The translations under genes were made by a program, and so were the position numbers. A stretch of 64,000 nucleotides of DNA from Rostrohypoxylon terebratum (Eukaryota > Ascomycota > Sordariomycetes > Xylariales > Hypoxylaceae): the NCBI GenBank assembly GCA_022497145.1, contig MU385984.1, positions 1 to 64,000 on the forward strand. Reading direction: 5' to 3'. The notes below the pieces were generated by a model. The model had not been told where the DNA came from. It did not search any database and was given only the letters and a program-made list of their open reading frames with translations. Shown here one piece after another: positions 34,901 through 46,136 of the stretch. Each line of letters opens with the position of its first letter. The first letter of the stretch is position 1.

Positions 34901-37127
34901 TTAGAATAAAGCGTGAAACACGCGACTCCACGCAGGTTGTGCAGCAATCTGTGCACGGAATTCATTTATCTCATCCCAGTCCACTTCCCGTCGACCCGTA
35001 TCCACGTCAATCTGGTGTGTGCGGAGCCAGCCGGTGCGCTTCCACGCATAGCCCACAACCCAAAACAATATAACGACGGGAAGTGCGAGATAAGATTGAA
35101 AGAAGCCCGCAGCGTCGTTGAAACCGCCTCCGGGGGGACAGATCGCAACATAAAACTAATGCGAGGTTAGCGTTCACAAAGTACTTGTATATATATATAA
35201 AATATATATGATCTGCGCATGATGGTGCTTACCTGAGCAATCAATACCAACACGATCAAGATCAACCCGAGCCACGATCCCCAAACGCCACCGACCGCCT
35301 TGAAAGGGATTTCGTCAAGGGTGTGGCCGTGGTAGGCCCAGGCCTTCCGGAAACGGATGTGCGACAGGCAGATAGAGCCCCAGGTAAAGAGAGCGGCAAG
35401 ACCTGACAAGGCCAGAAGCCAGTCAAAAATATCCGGGCCGGCGGCGGCTAGGTTCAGGTATGCCAGCAGGCCAAATGCGAGAAGAGCGCCGACAGAAAAG
35501 GTGGGACGTCCACCACGGTCGACGTACGAGAAAATCTTGGGAGCATAACCCTGCTGAGCGAGGGCAGTGAGAGTACGGCTTCCACCGTAAACACCCGATA
35601 CGCCGATGGAGATGACCGAGACCAAGATGATGAAGTTCATAAAGTGGTCAAATCCGTTGAGGCCGGCGTACTTCCCCACTAAGACGAAAGGCGACGCAGC
35701 CACGTCGTTGGAGCTGGTGGCGTTCAAGAGATGCTCGTCGTCGCTGGGGATGAGAAGGCCAACGAAAGTAAGGCCGAGGATATAAAAGCTAGCGCGTGGT
35801 CATTAGCATTGCCAGCCTTTTTTTACAGCCATGGCCGAAAACAAGGGGTAAACATCACATACAGGGTAATTCGCCAGAAGACCTGCTTGATGGCCCCGGG
35901 AAGGGCCTTAGCAGGGTTCTTGGCCTCAGCGGCAGCAAGACCGACTAACTCTGTTCCGCTGAAAGAAAATGCGGCGGTGACAAAGACGGCGCAGAAACCG
36001 CGGAAACCGTGACGGAACGCACCAGGATCATACCAGAGACGCGCACCATAGTAATTGTCATACCAGCCTCCCTTAGGACCGCCACCGAGGACACAGACCA
36101 AAGAGATGATCATGAAGACAACGGTAGCAGTAAGCTTGAGAATCGAGGCCCAGAATTCTTCTTCGGCATAGCCCAGAGTACCGAATATGTTGACGATGAT
36201 GATGAAAACGTAGAAGACGGTAATCCAGACACCGGAGCTTATTTCCGCGTTCCAATAGGAAATCGAAATAGCACACACGGTCAACTCAAGCGGAACGACG
36301 ACGGCCCATTGTAGAACGTAATTCCAACCCATGGCGAAACCCCAGGAAGGATCGATAAAGCGAGTCGCATACGTATAGAAACCACCAGAGACAGGATACA
36401 TGACAGCAAGTTCACCGAGGGCGTAGACTAGAAGACGAGGAATGTTAACATAAGCCGCGCAGGCAAGATGATGTCGCGATGGGAAGCCAATCAGCGAGGG
36501 GGGAGATGATGCTCATGCATACCGACGTTAAACATCATCACACCGATGATGAGGAAATCAATCAAGAGAGTAGCAGGGCCCTACAGAAGTCATCATTGAT
36601 TAGCAAAAGTAAGGACGAATAGAGACAAACTTGGGTATCATGACGCGAAAGGATAGATCGAGAATCCAAGGTCGGTCGCCAAGGAGAGGGGGAAAAGGAG
36701 AGGAAAGGGGAGCAAGTGTTTTCTCGCAGCACAGCACAGCACAGCACAGCACAGCACAAGATACGACACAATACAGCTCTATAAAACACGACACGACACG
36801 ACACGACGCGACACGGCGCACACGGATATACCAACTTACACCTGTGGCCAAAGCACTACCCGAGCCGACGAAGAAACCAGCTCCAATCGAACCTCCGATG
36901 GCGATCATGTGTAGATGACGGGGTTTCATGCTTCGGTCGAGCTCGACAATGCCGGTACCATAGTCGCGCTTCTTGAAAGATTCCAAATTCAGACCGTTGC
37001 GGGTGGCCCATTTGTCGGCCCTCGGAGCACCCTCCGTCTGGGTGAGATCGGGGCTCGAGTAGCTCGGAAGGCCAACATCCTTCTCGTCTTTGCTGCCACT
37101 ACTGGCAGCGGGGTCGGAAGACACCAT
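34901..37127 (-). CDS. General amino acid permease (APC/YAT family)
   Basis: Five exons, 37127-36840, 36580-36523, 36427-35863, 35788-35233 and 35155-34901, keep phase and give 573 residues. It belongs to the yeast amino-acid-transporter group (GAP1-like): plasma-membrane proton-coupled uptake, about 12 membrane segments. The hydrophilic N-terminus ends at KPRHLHMIAIGGSIGAGFFVGSG, the family signature in TM1. Further landmarks are PATLLIDFLIIGVMMFNV, YALGELAVMYPVSGGF, TELVGLAAAEAKNPAKALP, and the cytoplasmic tail WKRTGWLRTHQIDVDTGRRE. The last exon ends ...VFHALF. Intron 1 (36839-36581, 259 bases) is far longer than the others (74-95 bases) and contains pentanucleotide repeats. Substrate range cannot be read from sequence. 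Confidence 0.95.
36720..36825. repeat. Pentanucleotide microsatellites inside permease intron 1
   Basis: Two neighbouring arrays: about six copies of GCACA at 36726-36759, then about seven near-copies of CGACA at 36786-36815. They lie inside the first intron of the amino acid permease, which explains its greater length. On the minus strand they read as RVASCRVV-type frames that are not protein. Confidence 0.8.
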
Positions 37128-40100
37128 TATAAATTACGGGACGGGAGTCCGTCGGCTATCTCGGCGGTGGCGGTAGGGGAGCTAGTGATTGTAGGGAGGT
37201 TTCCTGAGATAAAAAAAAATAGGAGAGGGAAGAGAAGAGAGAAGAGAGAGATTGGGATGGGTAGGCTAGTTGACGATGACGATGGTGGTGATGGTGATGG
37301 TGATGATGATGATGATGAGCGAACGGCCAGAAATTGCGACAGCAAATGTTCCAATCAGGCCAGAGGCGGCCGCTAGACTGCAAGAGTCTTAAAAATTGAC
37401 TGAGAAAAACAGCGGACAGCGGGATCGATGTTACAGCAAGAAGGCTATGAGGGCGTGGTAGAGACTTATATTTATTATCGAACGTCAGTAACCTGGGGAC
37501 CCTAGGTACTGGATGATTGGACGACTGAACGACTGGACGTATGGACGTATGGACTTAATACATGACATCCATGGATGGTACAATGGACTTTGTGTATAGT
37601 ATACTAGTATACTATAGTACATATGTATGTACTTTGTTATATTTCATACAAGGGTGTTGATAGGGACGGGGACTGGTGGATCAGTACGGCGGCATTGTAC
37701 TTATGTATGAATCATGATAGTGTAGGTAGGTACATATGTAGTAGGTAAGTAGATCCAGGAAATACTGGAGGACAACTATGATAAGTAGAGGGCACTGAGG
37801 CAGACACCTTGGAGACTGGGGTACAGACACAAGACACAGCTACAGGATACAGGATACATAAATGATAAGAACAAATAACAATTGCGGAACGGGAGGGAAA
37901 TCCTGGCAAACTGGGGGCCGACCAGGGGTTTGGTGGGGAGGTTTTTTTGCTGATGGATGTGCTGATGATGTGCTGGATGTTGGATGCTGGATGCTGGATG
38001 CTGGATGCTGGATGCTGAATGTACAATACGGTGGCCAAGATTCGTTGACATCCATGGGAAAGGCGAAGGATCCACGGATGCCTGTTAACCGAGTTAATAT
38101 ACGCAGTCATAGTGACAAGTGAGAAGTGAAGATATACCTACTAGGCTACTACCCGTCAGCCTGTGCCAGTGGTGCGTGGTGAAGGTAGATCTGGTTGGTG
38201 GCGTAAAAGCACGTAATGGAAGGACCGTCGGTATGAGAAAAAGATGAAAAAAGACGAAAACGGCCAGCTTGGGGGGGAGAGGAGGACTCGCGTGATGCGC
38301 AGCATAGCAGCATAGCATCCGTTGTAGGGTATTGTACAATATCTAGGCTGGTTAGGACCTAGGACCCTAGGGCCTAGGTATTTTATTGTACAATACCTAC
38401 TATGTAAGCTGGCAAGCTGGCAAGCTGGTAGACTGGTAGGCTGGTAGGCTGGTAGGCTGGTGGAGGTTAATAGGTCCCCTGTAGTGGAGGGTTAGCCATC
38501 CATGGTCACCCCATCCCAATCCAATCCCAGATGCCCAGATGCCCAGATGGATCCCATCCCATCCACTATTATTATCATCCCCATCTCCATCCCAATCCCC
38601 AATCCCCAATCCCCAATCTCCAATCTCCAATCTCCAATCTTGGCCACTCTGAAAACCAAGCCATTATTTCAAGTACTTCAAGTAAGCTAGTATATTTCCA
38701 GGCAAAGCGGCCGAGACGAACAACGCACCTCTAAGGCAAAACGCCGCTCTCATGCAGCTTTAGCCATGAGGCGTGTTGCGCGTATGAATGCATTGTACAT
38801 ACACGATAATAAGGTACCGGTAAACACGTCCTTTTCTCTTTTTTTTCTCTTTAAAATAATATGGAAACATGAAAACGTGAATCAGTCGGTTAGTTCGTTG
38901 ACGTTGACCAAATTGCGACGAGTTGTGGAATGATAAATAAAAAGTGTGTAAAATGTAAAGTGTACGAAGTAGAATGGAAAAAAAAAAAGGAAAATCTAAG
39001 AACTAAGCGAATGCAGAAATGCGCTCGGGTTGTTTCTTCATACCAGGTGGCAGGTAGTATTGGAGTAGTAGGCTTCCTTTACTGGCAAGTTGGTAATAAC
39101 AGTTAATAACGTCCGGTACAAAATGGCCACTAGTGTACAAGTACGATACTAGCTGGAGCTGTTAGCCTATTAAAGTTTAAACTCTTAAAAGCCTAGTCGA
39201 GATCACGTACTCTCGTTACCGGACCGAAAAGGCCTGGTCTTTTCCTCCCCATACTTTTATATAGGTACTTAATATCTTACATAGTATGTACATTGTACGT
39301 ATTATATCTACATAATAGTATGTAGATAAGGCTAGTGCGCAGCTGGGTACGCACGTTGGCCTCAGCTTCGATGGATCAATGATGTTGCTAATATTTATTA
39401 TTTACTATATAGTATGTAAATGGTTATTCACTTTGCAAGGCGGCTCTCGAGATCTCCAGCAATCCACTGTGTAATTGTTTCCACCTTCGAATCTGAAATA
39501 ACTTGGGGCTGGTCTAGCTCCCGGACCCCTTATTGATTTACTAGTGTTACTATGTACTCTGTAATATTAATGCTTGATGCGGACGCTAAGAGATAGCCCT
39601 GGAGAGCTTGCGCGTGTGCCGAATTACCTCACTAGTACTATGTATTGTACTACATACTACATAGTATGTAACAGCTTTACTAGGTACCTAGGTAATGGTA
39701 TGCTTTCTCCAGGTTGCCAAGGCTCTAGTATTGTATAACGAGAATTGGCGAAAGGATGCGTTAAGATTTCCAAGGTTCAAGTGTGTACATACATACAGTA
39801 CATACTACAGACACTGATTCCCCAGTTTAGATAAGGGTTCATACTTAGTACTAGTAGTACTAGTACAAAGTAGGAATAATAGTTGGTTGTCTCACGAGGG
39901 GCGCAACTTTCAATGTCCAAGTCTGTTTAAGACTTTAAGTACCTACTTAAGTATGTACAATACCTAGGTCCTAAGTACGGCAAGACTTAATAGGTTAAGA
40001 ACCTACGATATGTTTTGTTGACGCTGGCCTTTCGTTGCGTATCATTGGATAGAGAAGAGGAGAAGAGAGAGATTATGGTAGCACCTCGTAAAAGCGTAGA

Positions 40101-40858
40101 GGCATAAAGGCATGAAAGTGATAAAAAACAATAACAATAACAATAATAATAACGAAGTATCTACAGTTTGTTTCACCTTCTTTTCTCGGTATTAGATGGT
40201 GTCAAATGAGAGCCTTGTCTAATACCTAGTTAGGTACGACTTCACGCTAGGTATACGATACGACAACTTTTTTAATGGATGGATGTTTTTTCCCTTTTCC
40301 CTTGCTTATGCCCAGCTCTTGGTAAGCTCTTGGGAAAGTCTAGGCTTTAGTTAGGCGGTTAAGTTCATCCATTGGATATCCCGTCTTGCTTGTCATGGCA
40401 GCATGGACACTGGGCAGTGCTGTTAAATGAAAAGGGAAAGGAATCGCGAAGAGAGTCGCTATTATTAAAGACAACTTCGAGCATTCGAAATAGAGTAACT
40501 TATAAAAGCCGAGAAGCGACTAGCTAAGCCTACGTAAGAACGAGCCTCCAAATATTGAAAGCGGTGCTACTATGTCATACCGTACAGCACAATACAGTAA
40601 CTAAGCTGAAGCTTTTGGTAGAGGTATTGTACATAGTACTTTACCACCTACAACTAGATCGCTAATCCTCCGATGTGACTCGGGGACTTCCAAGGTTCAA
40701 CTTCCAGGGAGTCAAAGTCAAGGACCAAGGTAATTTCATGTATTATATCAATATAAGTAATGAGCTGCATTAGATCTATCATCTATCACTATCACGTATC
40801 AACTACCTTCCCAAACTAGTTTAAGCAGATAGGAAACAAAATGTACTACATACATATA
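37128..40858. other. Gene-free region rich in simple repeats
   Basis: Contains a (GAT)n tract at 37276-37317, a (GGATGCT)n array of about five copies near 37976-38018, a CTGGTAGG/CTGGCAAG array at 38406-38462, and (CCCCAAT)/(CTCCAAT)n at 38573-38640. Many TACATAGTATGTA and CTAGTACTAG palindromes occur from 39240 to 39960. Frames here are products of these repeats. No gene or RNA is supported. Confidence 0.5.
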
Positions 40859-41201
40859 CAGTAAAACCCCTCCATAACGATCCTGGTCCAGAACGATTAT
40901 TTGATATAGCGATATTTCCAACGGTTTTTTGCGATTTTGTATGTAAAATAACGATAATTTGCCTATAACGAACATCGTTATTTTTCTCAGCTCCCACCAC
41001 TAATATCGCTATAAAAAGTAATAAAATGACCCATTAATTACCACTTTGAGTAAACACAGTTGGCCCCACTTAAGATTACTAAGGTAATATCCCCTCCACT
41101 TTACCTATTTAGGGTATAGTAGCTTTTTCTTCTTACCGATTATTTCATATACCGATATATACCCTTTGGTCTTGGCATATCGTTATGGAGGGGTTTTACT
41201 G
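40859..41201. mobile_element. pogo/Fot1-type MITE, 343 bp, TA target duplication
   Basis: The 23 bases at 40859-40881 (CAGTAAAACCCC then TCCATAACGAT) are repeated as an exact reverse complement at 41179-41201. TA flanks both ends (40857-40858, 41202-41203). CAGT...ACTG ends, CCATAACG in the terminal repeat and TA duplication are typical of the pogo/Fot1 branch of Tc1/mariner elements. No transposase frame fits in 343 bp, so the copy is non-autonomous. Internal sequence repeats CGATTATTTNATATANCGATAT in direct orientation near both ends. Confidence 0.85.
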
Positions 41202-41203
41202 TA

Positions 41204-43398
41204 GTATATTATCATCGTAACCTATCATTAGATATTAATAGACGAGAGCTACGGACCTCGGAATAAAAAAGTGACAAAGTCGAGTAAGGTTAGCATTAAT
41301 GCGTAGAACCTTTCTAGAAATCTTGGAAACACGCTGTTGGAAACATGTCGTCTTCCCCGGCGCGCGTGTTGACGATCATACGGTAAGCATAGACAAGGAT
41401 GTACGGTACGAACTAGCACAGCTGAACTATGTACAGCATACCTATGCATACATTACTATATAGTATAAGGCGAGGCAACGATGAATTCCTCACCACCATC
41501 ATGCTAACCTTAGAAACCTAGGACCTAGGTAAGGTCCTAAGCACTTATGTACAATACTAGTATCTACTAATCAGTATCAGTATCACGGGCTACTGATAAT
41601 TTCGAAAGTGTCGGTAAGCAAGTAGGTTAGGTAAAGGTTATATTATCGTCCGTTGTACCAAGTGCCACATGCTGCACATGCAGACATGTTCAGCACAGAC
41701 TTATCCGCCTTTCCATCCATGAAGGTAGGTACCTAGTTGAAGAGTTACCTACCAGCCTACCTACTACCCTCGTGCTTCAAAGCTTTCACGCTTAGGAGCG
41801 GGTACGTAGGTAATACGTATAAACATCCATACACAAGATACAAATGTATATATATCATACAAGTCATACAAGTCATATTACCTATACCTAGGCCTTGGGG
41901 TCGTGTAGTTGTATGTATACCTAATAGTACGTAACGTGGTATCGTTCTAGAACAATTCGTCATTGATACTATATTACTATTAGTCATAGCGCTCCTCGCC
42001 AATCTCATGTGTCCATGTGCTAGAGCCTAGCCCACCCAAATCCCCAGACGTTGTAGACCCTTAGGCAACCCTATAACCTGTATCTCGTATTGTACAATAC
42101 CTTGAAATTTGAATATTAGTAGTTATATAGTAGGTATGTTCCCAGCGACAAGTTTGCCAGCCGACGTACTTAGTAGGTACTTAGCTCTCCTCCATCATAT
42201 GCCCCTTTAATACATAGTACGTATATGCCTTAACCTAACGAGCAGTTGTTCCGTCAGACACCGACGAGACGCGCATAAAAAAAAAAAAAACCAACAGAAT
42301 TTGCAAGTCCTTCGCCCGATGCTAGCTTTCTATTGACTCGGTCAGTCCGAGCTACTCTTTCTTTATAACTTTCGATGATAGACTAATTTAAACATACTGG
42401 CGTATCATACATAGCATAGATATCGTCCCCCATCGCGGATTGCCATCCCAAAACCCGGTGATGCGGTAGCATGCCCTAAAACGGCTCGGTGTGACCCGTG
42501 GGATGGTAAATCGTGGATGGTGGATGGTGAGTAGTGGGTAGTGGGTGGCGGAAGGTTTACGGGCGAACCCCTATACTACTACTAGTAGTACGTAAGACCA
42601 CCCTGATACCTTAGTATAACACCTTATATACCCTATACCTTGACAGGCAGACAGGACCGGGGGGTTCGAGTAAAGAAGTGGACCTTGCTGGGGAATGCAG
42701 CTTGGGTTGGCTTCCTTGAGTGGAGGACCCCTGGAATAGTTCAAGATTGGAGATCGCTTCCGTATTGGCTATTGACATTATCCATTGCCTCATTCTTGTA
42801 CGTAACGCCATGGCCGCCTATTGGCTGTGCACCGTCGATAAGGCTTTTGCAGAATGCGGAGGGCATTAGCCAGATGTGCCTGTCGAATACCCTAATACCT
42901 ACATCATGTGTCGAACCCGTACACTGTCCGTGCGTCGTGTCTTCTCGTACTGTAGCTCTATTACTGTGTGTCCTTGCGAGAGCTGAAAAAGAGGGCGGCC
43001 CATGTTTCCCTAGCAGCCTAGAGAACACCAAGTAGGTAGTGATATCGCGAGTCTCTTATCTATTACATATGTACTACTAGCCTCCTACATCGTACATACA
43101 TTAACACGAGCTAGACAAGCTGTATATGTACAATACTACCGCTGCTACCATGTAGGTAATGGTACCTAGGTAGGTATACATATAGGTTTATATAGGTATA
43201 ACGAACCTAGTAGTTAAGGACGACGGCGCCATCGCCTATGAAAGAGCCTCACCTAAAGTCAACTACAGTCTCCGTGGCTACCGTCATGATCGGACTGGCC
43301 TCCCTCTCACTCACGATTCCTACCCGCCTAGACATGGCAATGCAGTAGGTTAGTGGCCTCGGATAGCGACTACCAACCTAGTTCAAGATGTCGCCCGT
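41204..43398. other. Intergenic, no firm gene
   Basis: Frames such as the 131-codon frame at 42640 on the plus strand start well but show no domain or intron logic that I recognise. CCTAGG motifs cluster at 41515-41535 and 43150-43180; an A14 run lies near 42278. Confidence 0.4.
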
Positions 43399-44007
43399 TT
43401 ATCCGGAGTAAATTTCAAGCAAGGAGATCAACGGACCCCAGACTCTCACTAATATATCGAATCCTTCATTTGGGTGAGATTCAGCTGACTGCTTCTTGTA
43501 GGGGACAGTCTGTGAAGTGGTTTGCTTGCTTAACCACTTTCGCCACTCGATATCGACCTTGTTCCATCTGTTTTCGTACCGATCAGCGAACGTGTGCAAT
43601 TCATTATGTTACTTGTTGATATGGATAGCATGGACTGTGAATTAAAGACGCCACGCCCAACGACAGTAGGTACGGGATTGTCCTTTCGTGAGATGACTCT
43701 TGGATACGACGTACTCATCTGGCACTCTGTCAGGAATTTCTTTTCCTACTCTCTCATTACTAGACCACAGTTGGATTTGTCGTATCCGTTCTTCCAGCAT
43801 ATGAACCCTCGAGCCTGAATATTCCTGGCAAGCTCTCATACAAAACGTCCGATCTTTAGGTCTGCTGCCTAGTGTCTCCGATGTTGTTGACCTAATGTCC
43901 GACTCTCCCAACAAGTCTCTGATAAGTATGAGTTCTTTCCTGGACGTATCAAGGTCCTGCCGAATGCTCTCCTCGGCGACGGCAAGCCAGCTAGAGTCTT
44001 GTCTCAT
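43399..44007 (-). pseudogene. Possible relic or small hypothetical gene, coiled-coil-like
   Basis: A 121-codon minus-strand frame starts at 44007 (MRQDSSWLAVAEESIRQD...) and ends at 43642 with ...YCRWAWRL. It is rich in Arg, Glu, Gln and Leu with heptad-like spacing (LEERIRQIQLW), more like a real helical protein than random sequence. A second frame just downstream, 43599-43399, also looks coding (NRWNKVDIEWRKWL). They are in different frames and I find no splice joining them. This could be a decayed gene, two exons I could not connect, or chance. I do not recognise a family. Confidence 0.25.
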
Positions 44008-44900
44008 TGCTCATGTAATTTCCACTTTCGGAGATGTTAGTTGGATAGATCATCGCTCAGCTGGCAAGAATTTAAACCTCTCTGCTTTTTGTAACCCAAA
44101 ACATAGGTACCTAAGTTCCTAAGTTACCTAGAATCCTAGATAAGTGCCTTTGTCTATGTAGGAGCAAGAGGATGGACTTAGCCTGACTAGGATAATTTCT
44201 GACTATCGGTACACAAAGCCGATCTTTGCTTTGATGAATGCATACAACAATGTAACAATAACATTGACAAAGACAAACATTGCGGTTATGGAAGTTTGCC
44301 AACAATAGCCCAATTCAAGGTGCCAAGGTATCTAAACAACATTTGATGTTCACTACCGGTTAACTTCCGCCTTTCCTCGTGGCGACAATGTCGACATCAT
44401 CTCCATCAAACCAAAGCCTGCCTGCCTACTTACCTACCTAGCTCCTACCTATATCTATGATATCACATAGGCACTAATTCCAACCACTCTTTGCTATAGT
44501 TCTCAAACGCACCTCCAGGCACGGAGTGAGTAGGCGATGTGTACGTATGGATTTACCCAGATAGGTACTATGGAACCTAATAGCCTGGGAAGGTCACCAA
44601 GACAGGAGAGTTTCGAGCGCAGAAACTACAATGGACTTTGCTGTTTCAAAAATATAAGAACAAATAGTAGAAGCTCGTGGACAAAGACGCTATTGACCAA
44701 ATTACAATACTTGAAATCTTACGTGTCAATATGGACCTTTGTTCGTCGTCAACACAATATTGTAGTACAACAAAAGATCAGTGATATCTTATATAGCAAA
44801 GTCCAGCCCTGCCGTGAACTGCATAGACATTTTATCACGCTTAAGCCAAAACAAACAACTAGGTAAAAACGACTAACACCAAGTATTAAACATTGAGAAA
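44008..44900. other. Intergenic, no gene seen
   Basis: Only short frames (up to 109 codons at 44537) without recognisable features. CCTAG-type motifs near 44105-44140 and 44425-44450. Confidence 0.35.
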
Positions 44901-45173
44901 ATGTGTTGGGCGAATCAAGAGCGATGCCACTGCTACGAGTGCCAGAGAGAGTTCGGCCATCGTGAAGTTCGTACACCTTGCTTCGAGGCCGAAAGTGGTA
45001 GGCCTTGCCCTAGACTCGTGAGGAGGCCGGCTGTTGTTCTAGACCATGCAATATGCGATGGTTGTAAACAAGCTAGAAGAGCGGAGGAGATTTGCCAGCA
45101 GAAGGTCCACCATCAAGCACCCCTGTATTTCAATTTTGAGAAACGAAGGTGTGTTCGCGAGGCGTACTGGTAG
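44901..45173 (+). CDS. Small cysteine-rich hypothetical protein
   Basis: A 90-codon frame beginning MCWANQERCHCYECQREFGH. It has ten cysteines, including CxCxxC near residue 9-14, further single cysteines, and CDGC near residue 53-56, with nearby histidines. This could bind zinc. Composition and the charged linker look coding, but no named domain is recognised. The frame stops in TGGTAGGTAG, where GTAGGT could be a splice donor. A Lys/Arg-rich frame 45278-45511 (ending WICGESRYLIKKLENN...) may be a second exon, but the acceptor with the best pyrimidine tract (45320) does not restore frame with the donors available. It sits about 1 kb beyond the 3' end of the NRPS-like gene on the opposite strand. 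Confidence 0.4.
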   Translation: MCWANQERCHCYECQREFGHREVRTPCFEAESGRPCPRLVRRPAVVLDHAICDGCKQARRAEEICQQKVHHQAPLYFNFEKRRCVREAYW

Positions 45174-45511
45174 GTAGTAGACTCCAGGATCCCAGGATGA
45201 TCCCATAAACCACAGAAACCACACAAACCCCATCAATCTCGTCAACCCCATCAGCCCCCTAAAACCCCATAATCCTAATGAAAAATCTCTGCAACTCTCC
45301 CCCTTATTTTTCCGGACCAGAAACACGACAAGTAGCTACCCAAACTAAGCCGGACAGGGCCAGCCTAGAAACGAATAGGAAAGCCAGGAGAGAGGCTCTA
45401 AAAAAGGCAGATGAAACTAAGGCCGCCGCAAAGCGAGACTGGATATGTGGAGAATCGAGATACCTAATTAAGAAATTGGAAAATAATAAAATGGTAGGTC
45501 CTGGGAGGTAG

Positions 45512-46136
45512 GGTAAGAAAGGTGAGGAAGGCGGCTCTGAACTGTCGTGGTAACTGGTATCTGGTATCTGGTAGTATAACGCGGTCAGGTCAATCATGAG
45601 ACCAATTCGGCACCCAAGGTAGGTTCAAGATTGTAGCAGGATAGCAATAGTTAACAGGTTAACCCCCTTAGTCTCTCTCATCAAATACAAGTGCAGCCTA
45701 CCTACCTACTAGGTAACTAGGTTAAGTATATAAAGATTGTGACGCTCTGAGGCTAACGAGGTGTTTTGAAATTCACTTCCAATTCGAATTCTTCGCTCAT
45801 CTGATTATATTGGTAAGTTTGAAGGGGAACAAAAATTTCCGGCGCCTTGACTCCATATATGCAATCTCTTGCGAACGTATCTACAATGTGGCACGCAACA
45901 TATATACCTTGTTATGTAGTCTCCTATAGAAATATTGTTGGTGACCAAAAAAAAAAACCCTCAAGAAACAGAACAAAACAACAACAGCAGTAATATAATC
46001 AAGATATCGATATTTCGCCAAGAAAGGACGCCCCCTTTCTACTATTCTCCGCATTCTACATCTCTGCAGCCGTCTTCATAAGTTTCGAGGGCGCTAGAGA
46101 ACTCAAGAGGTTGTCTTCTCCGGGCTCTCCGTCGCC
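45512..46136. other. 3' flank of the NRPS-like gene
   Basis: No gene seen. An A11 run lies near 45948-45958 and CTACCTACCTACTAGG near 45699-45715. Confidence 0.4.

Noticed and set aside
36915..37376. A 153-codon plus-strand frame opposite the permease start
   Set aside because: It is the complement of the permease N-terminus plus a low-complexity GAT/GAG tract; its sequence (DDDGGDGDGDDDDDE) is an artefact of the repeat.
42640..43035. A 131-codon plus-strand frame as a gene
   Set aside because: Opposed by an equally long minus-strand frame over the same bases, with no domain, signal peptide or splice pattern.
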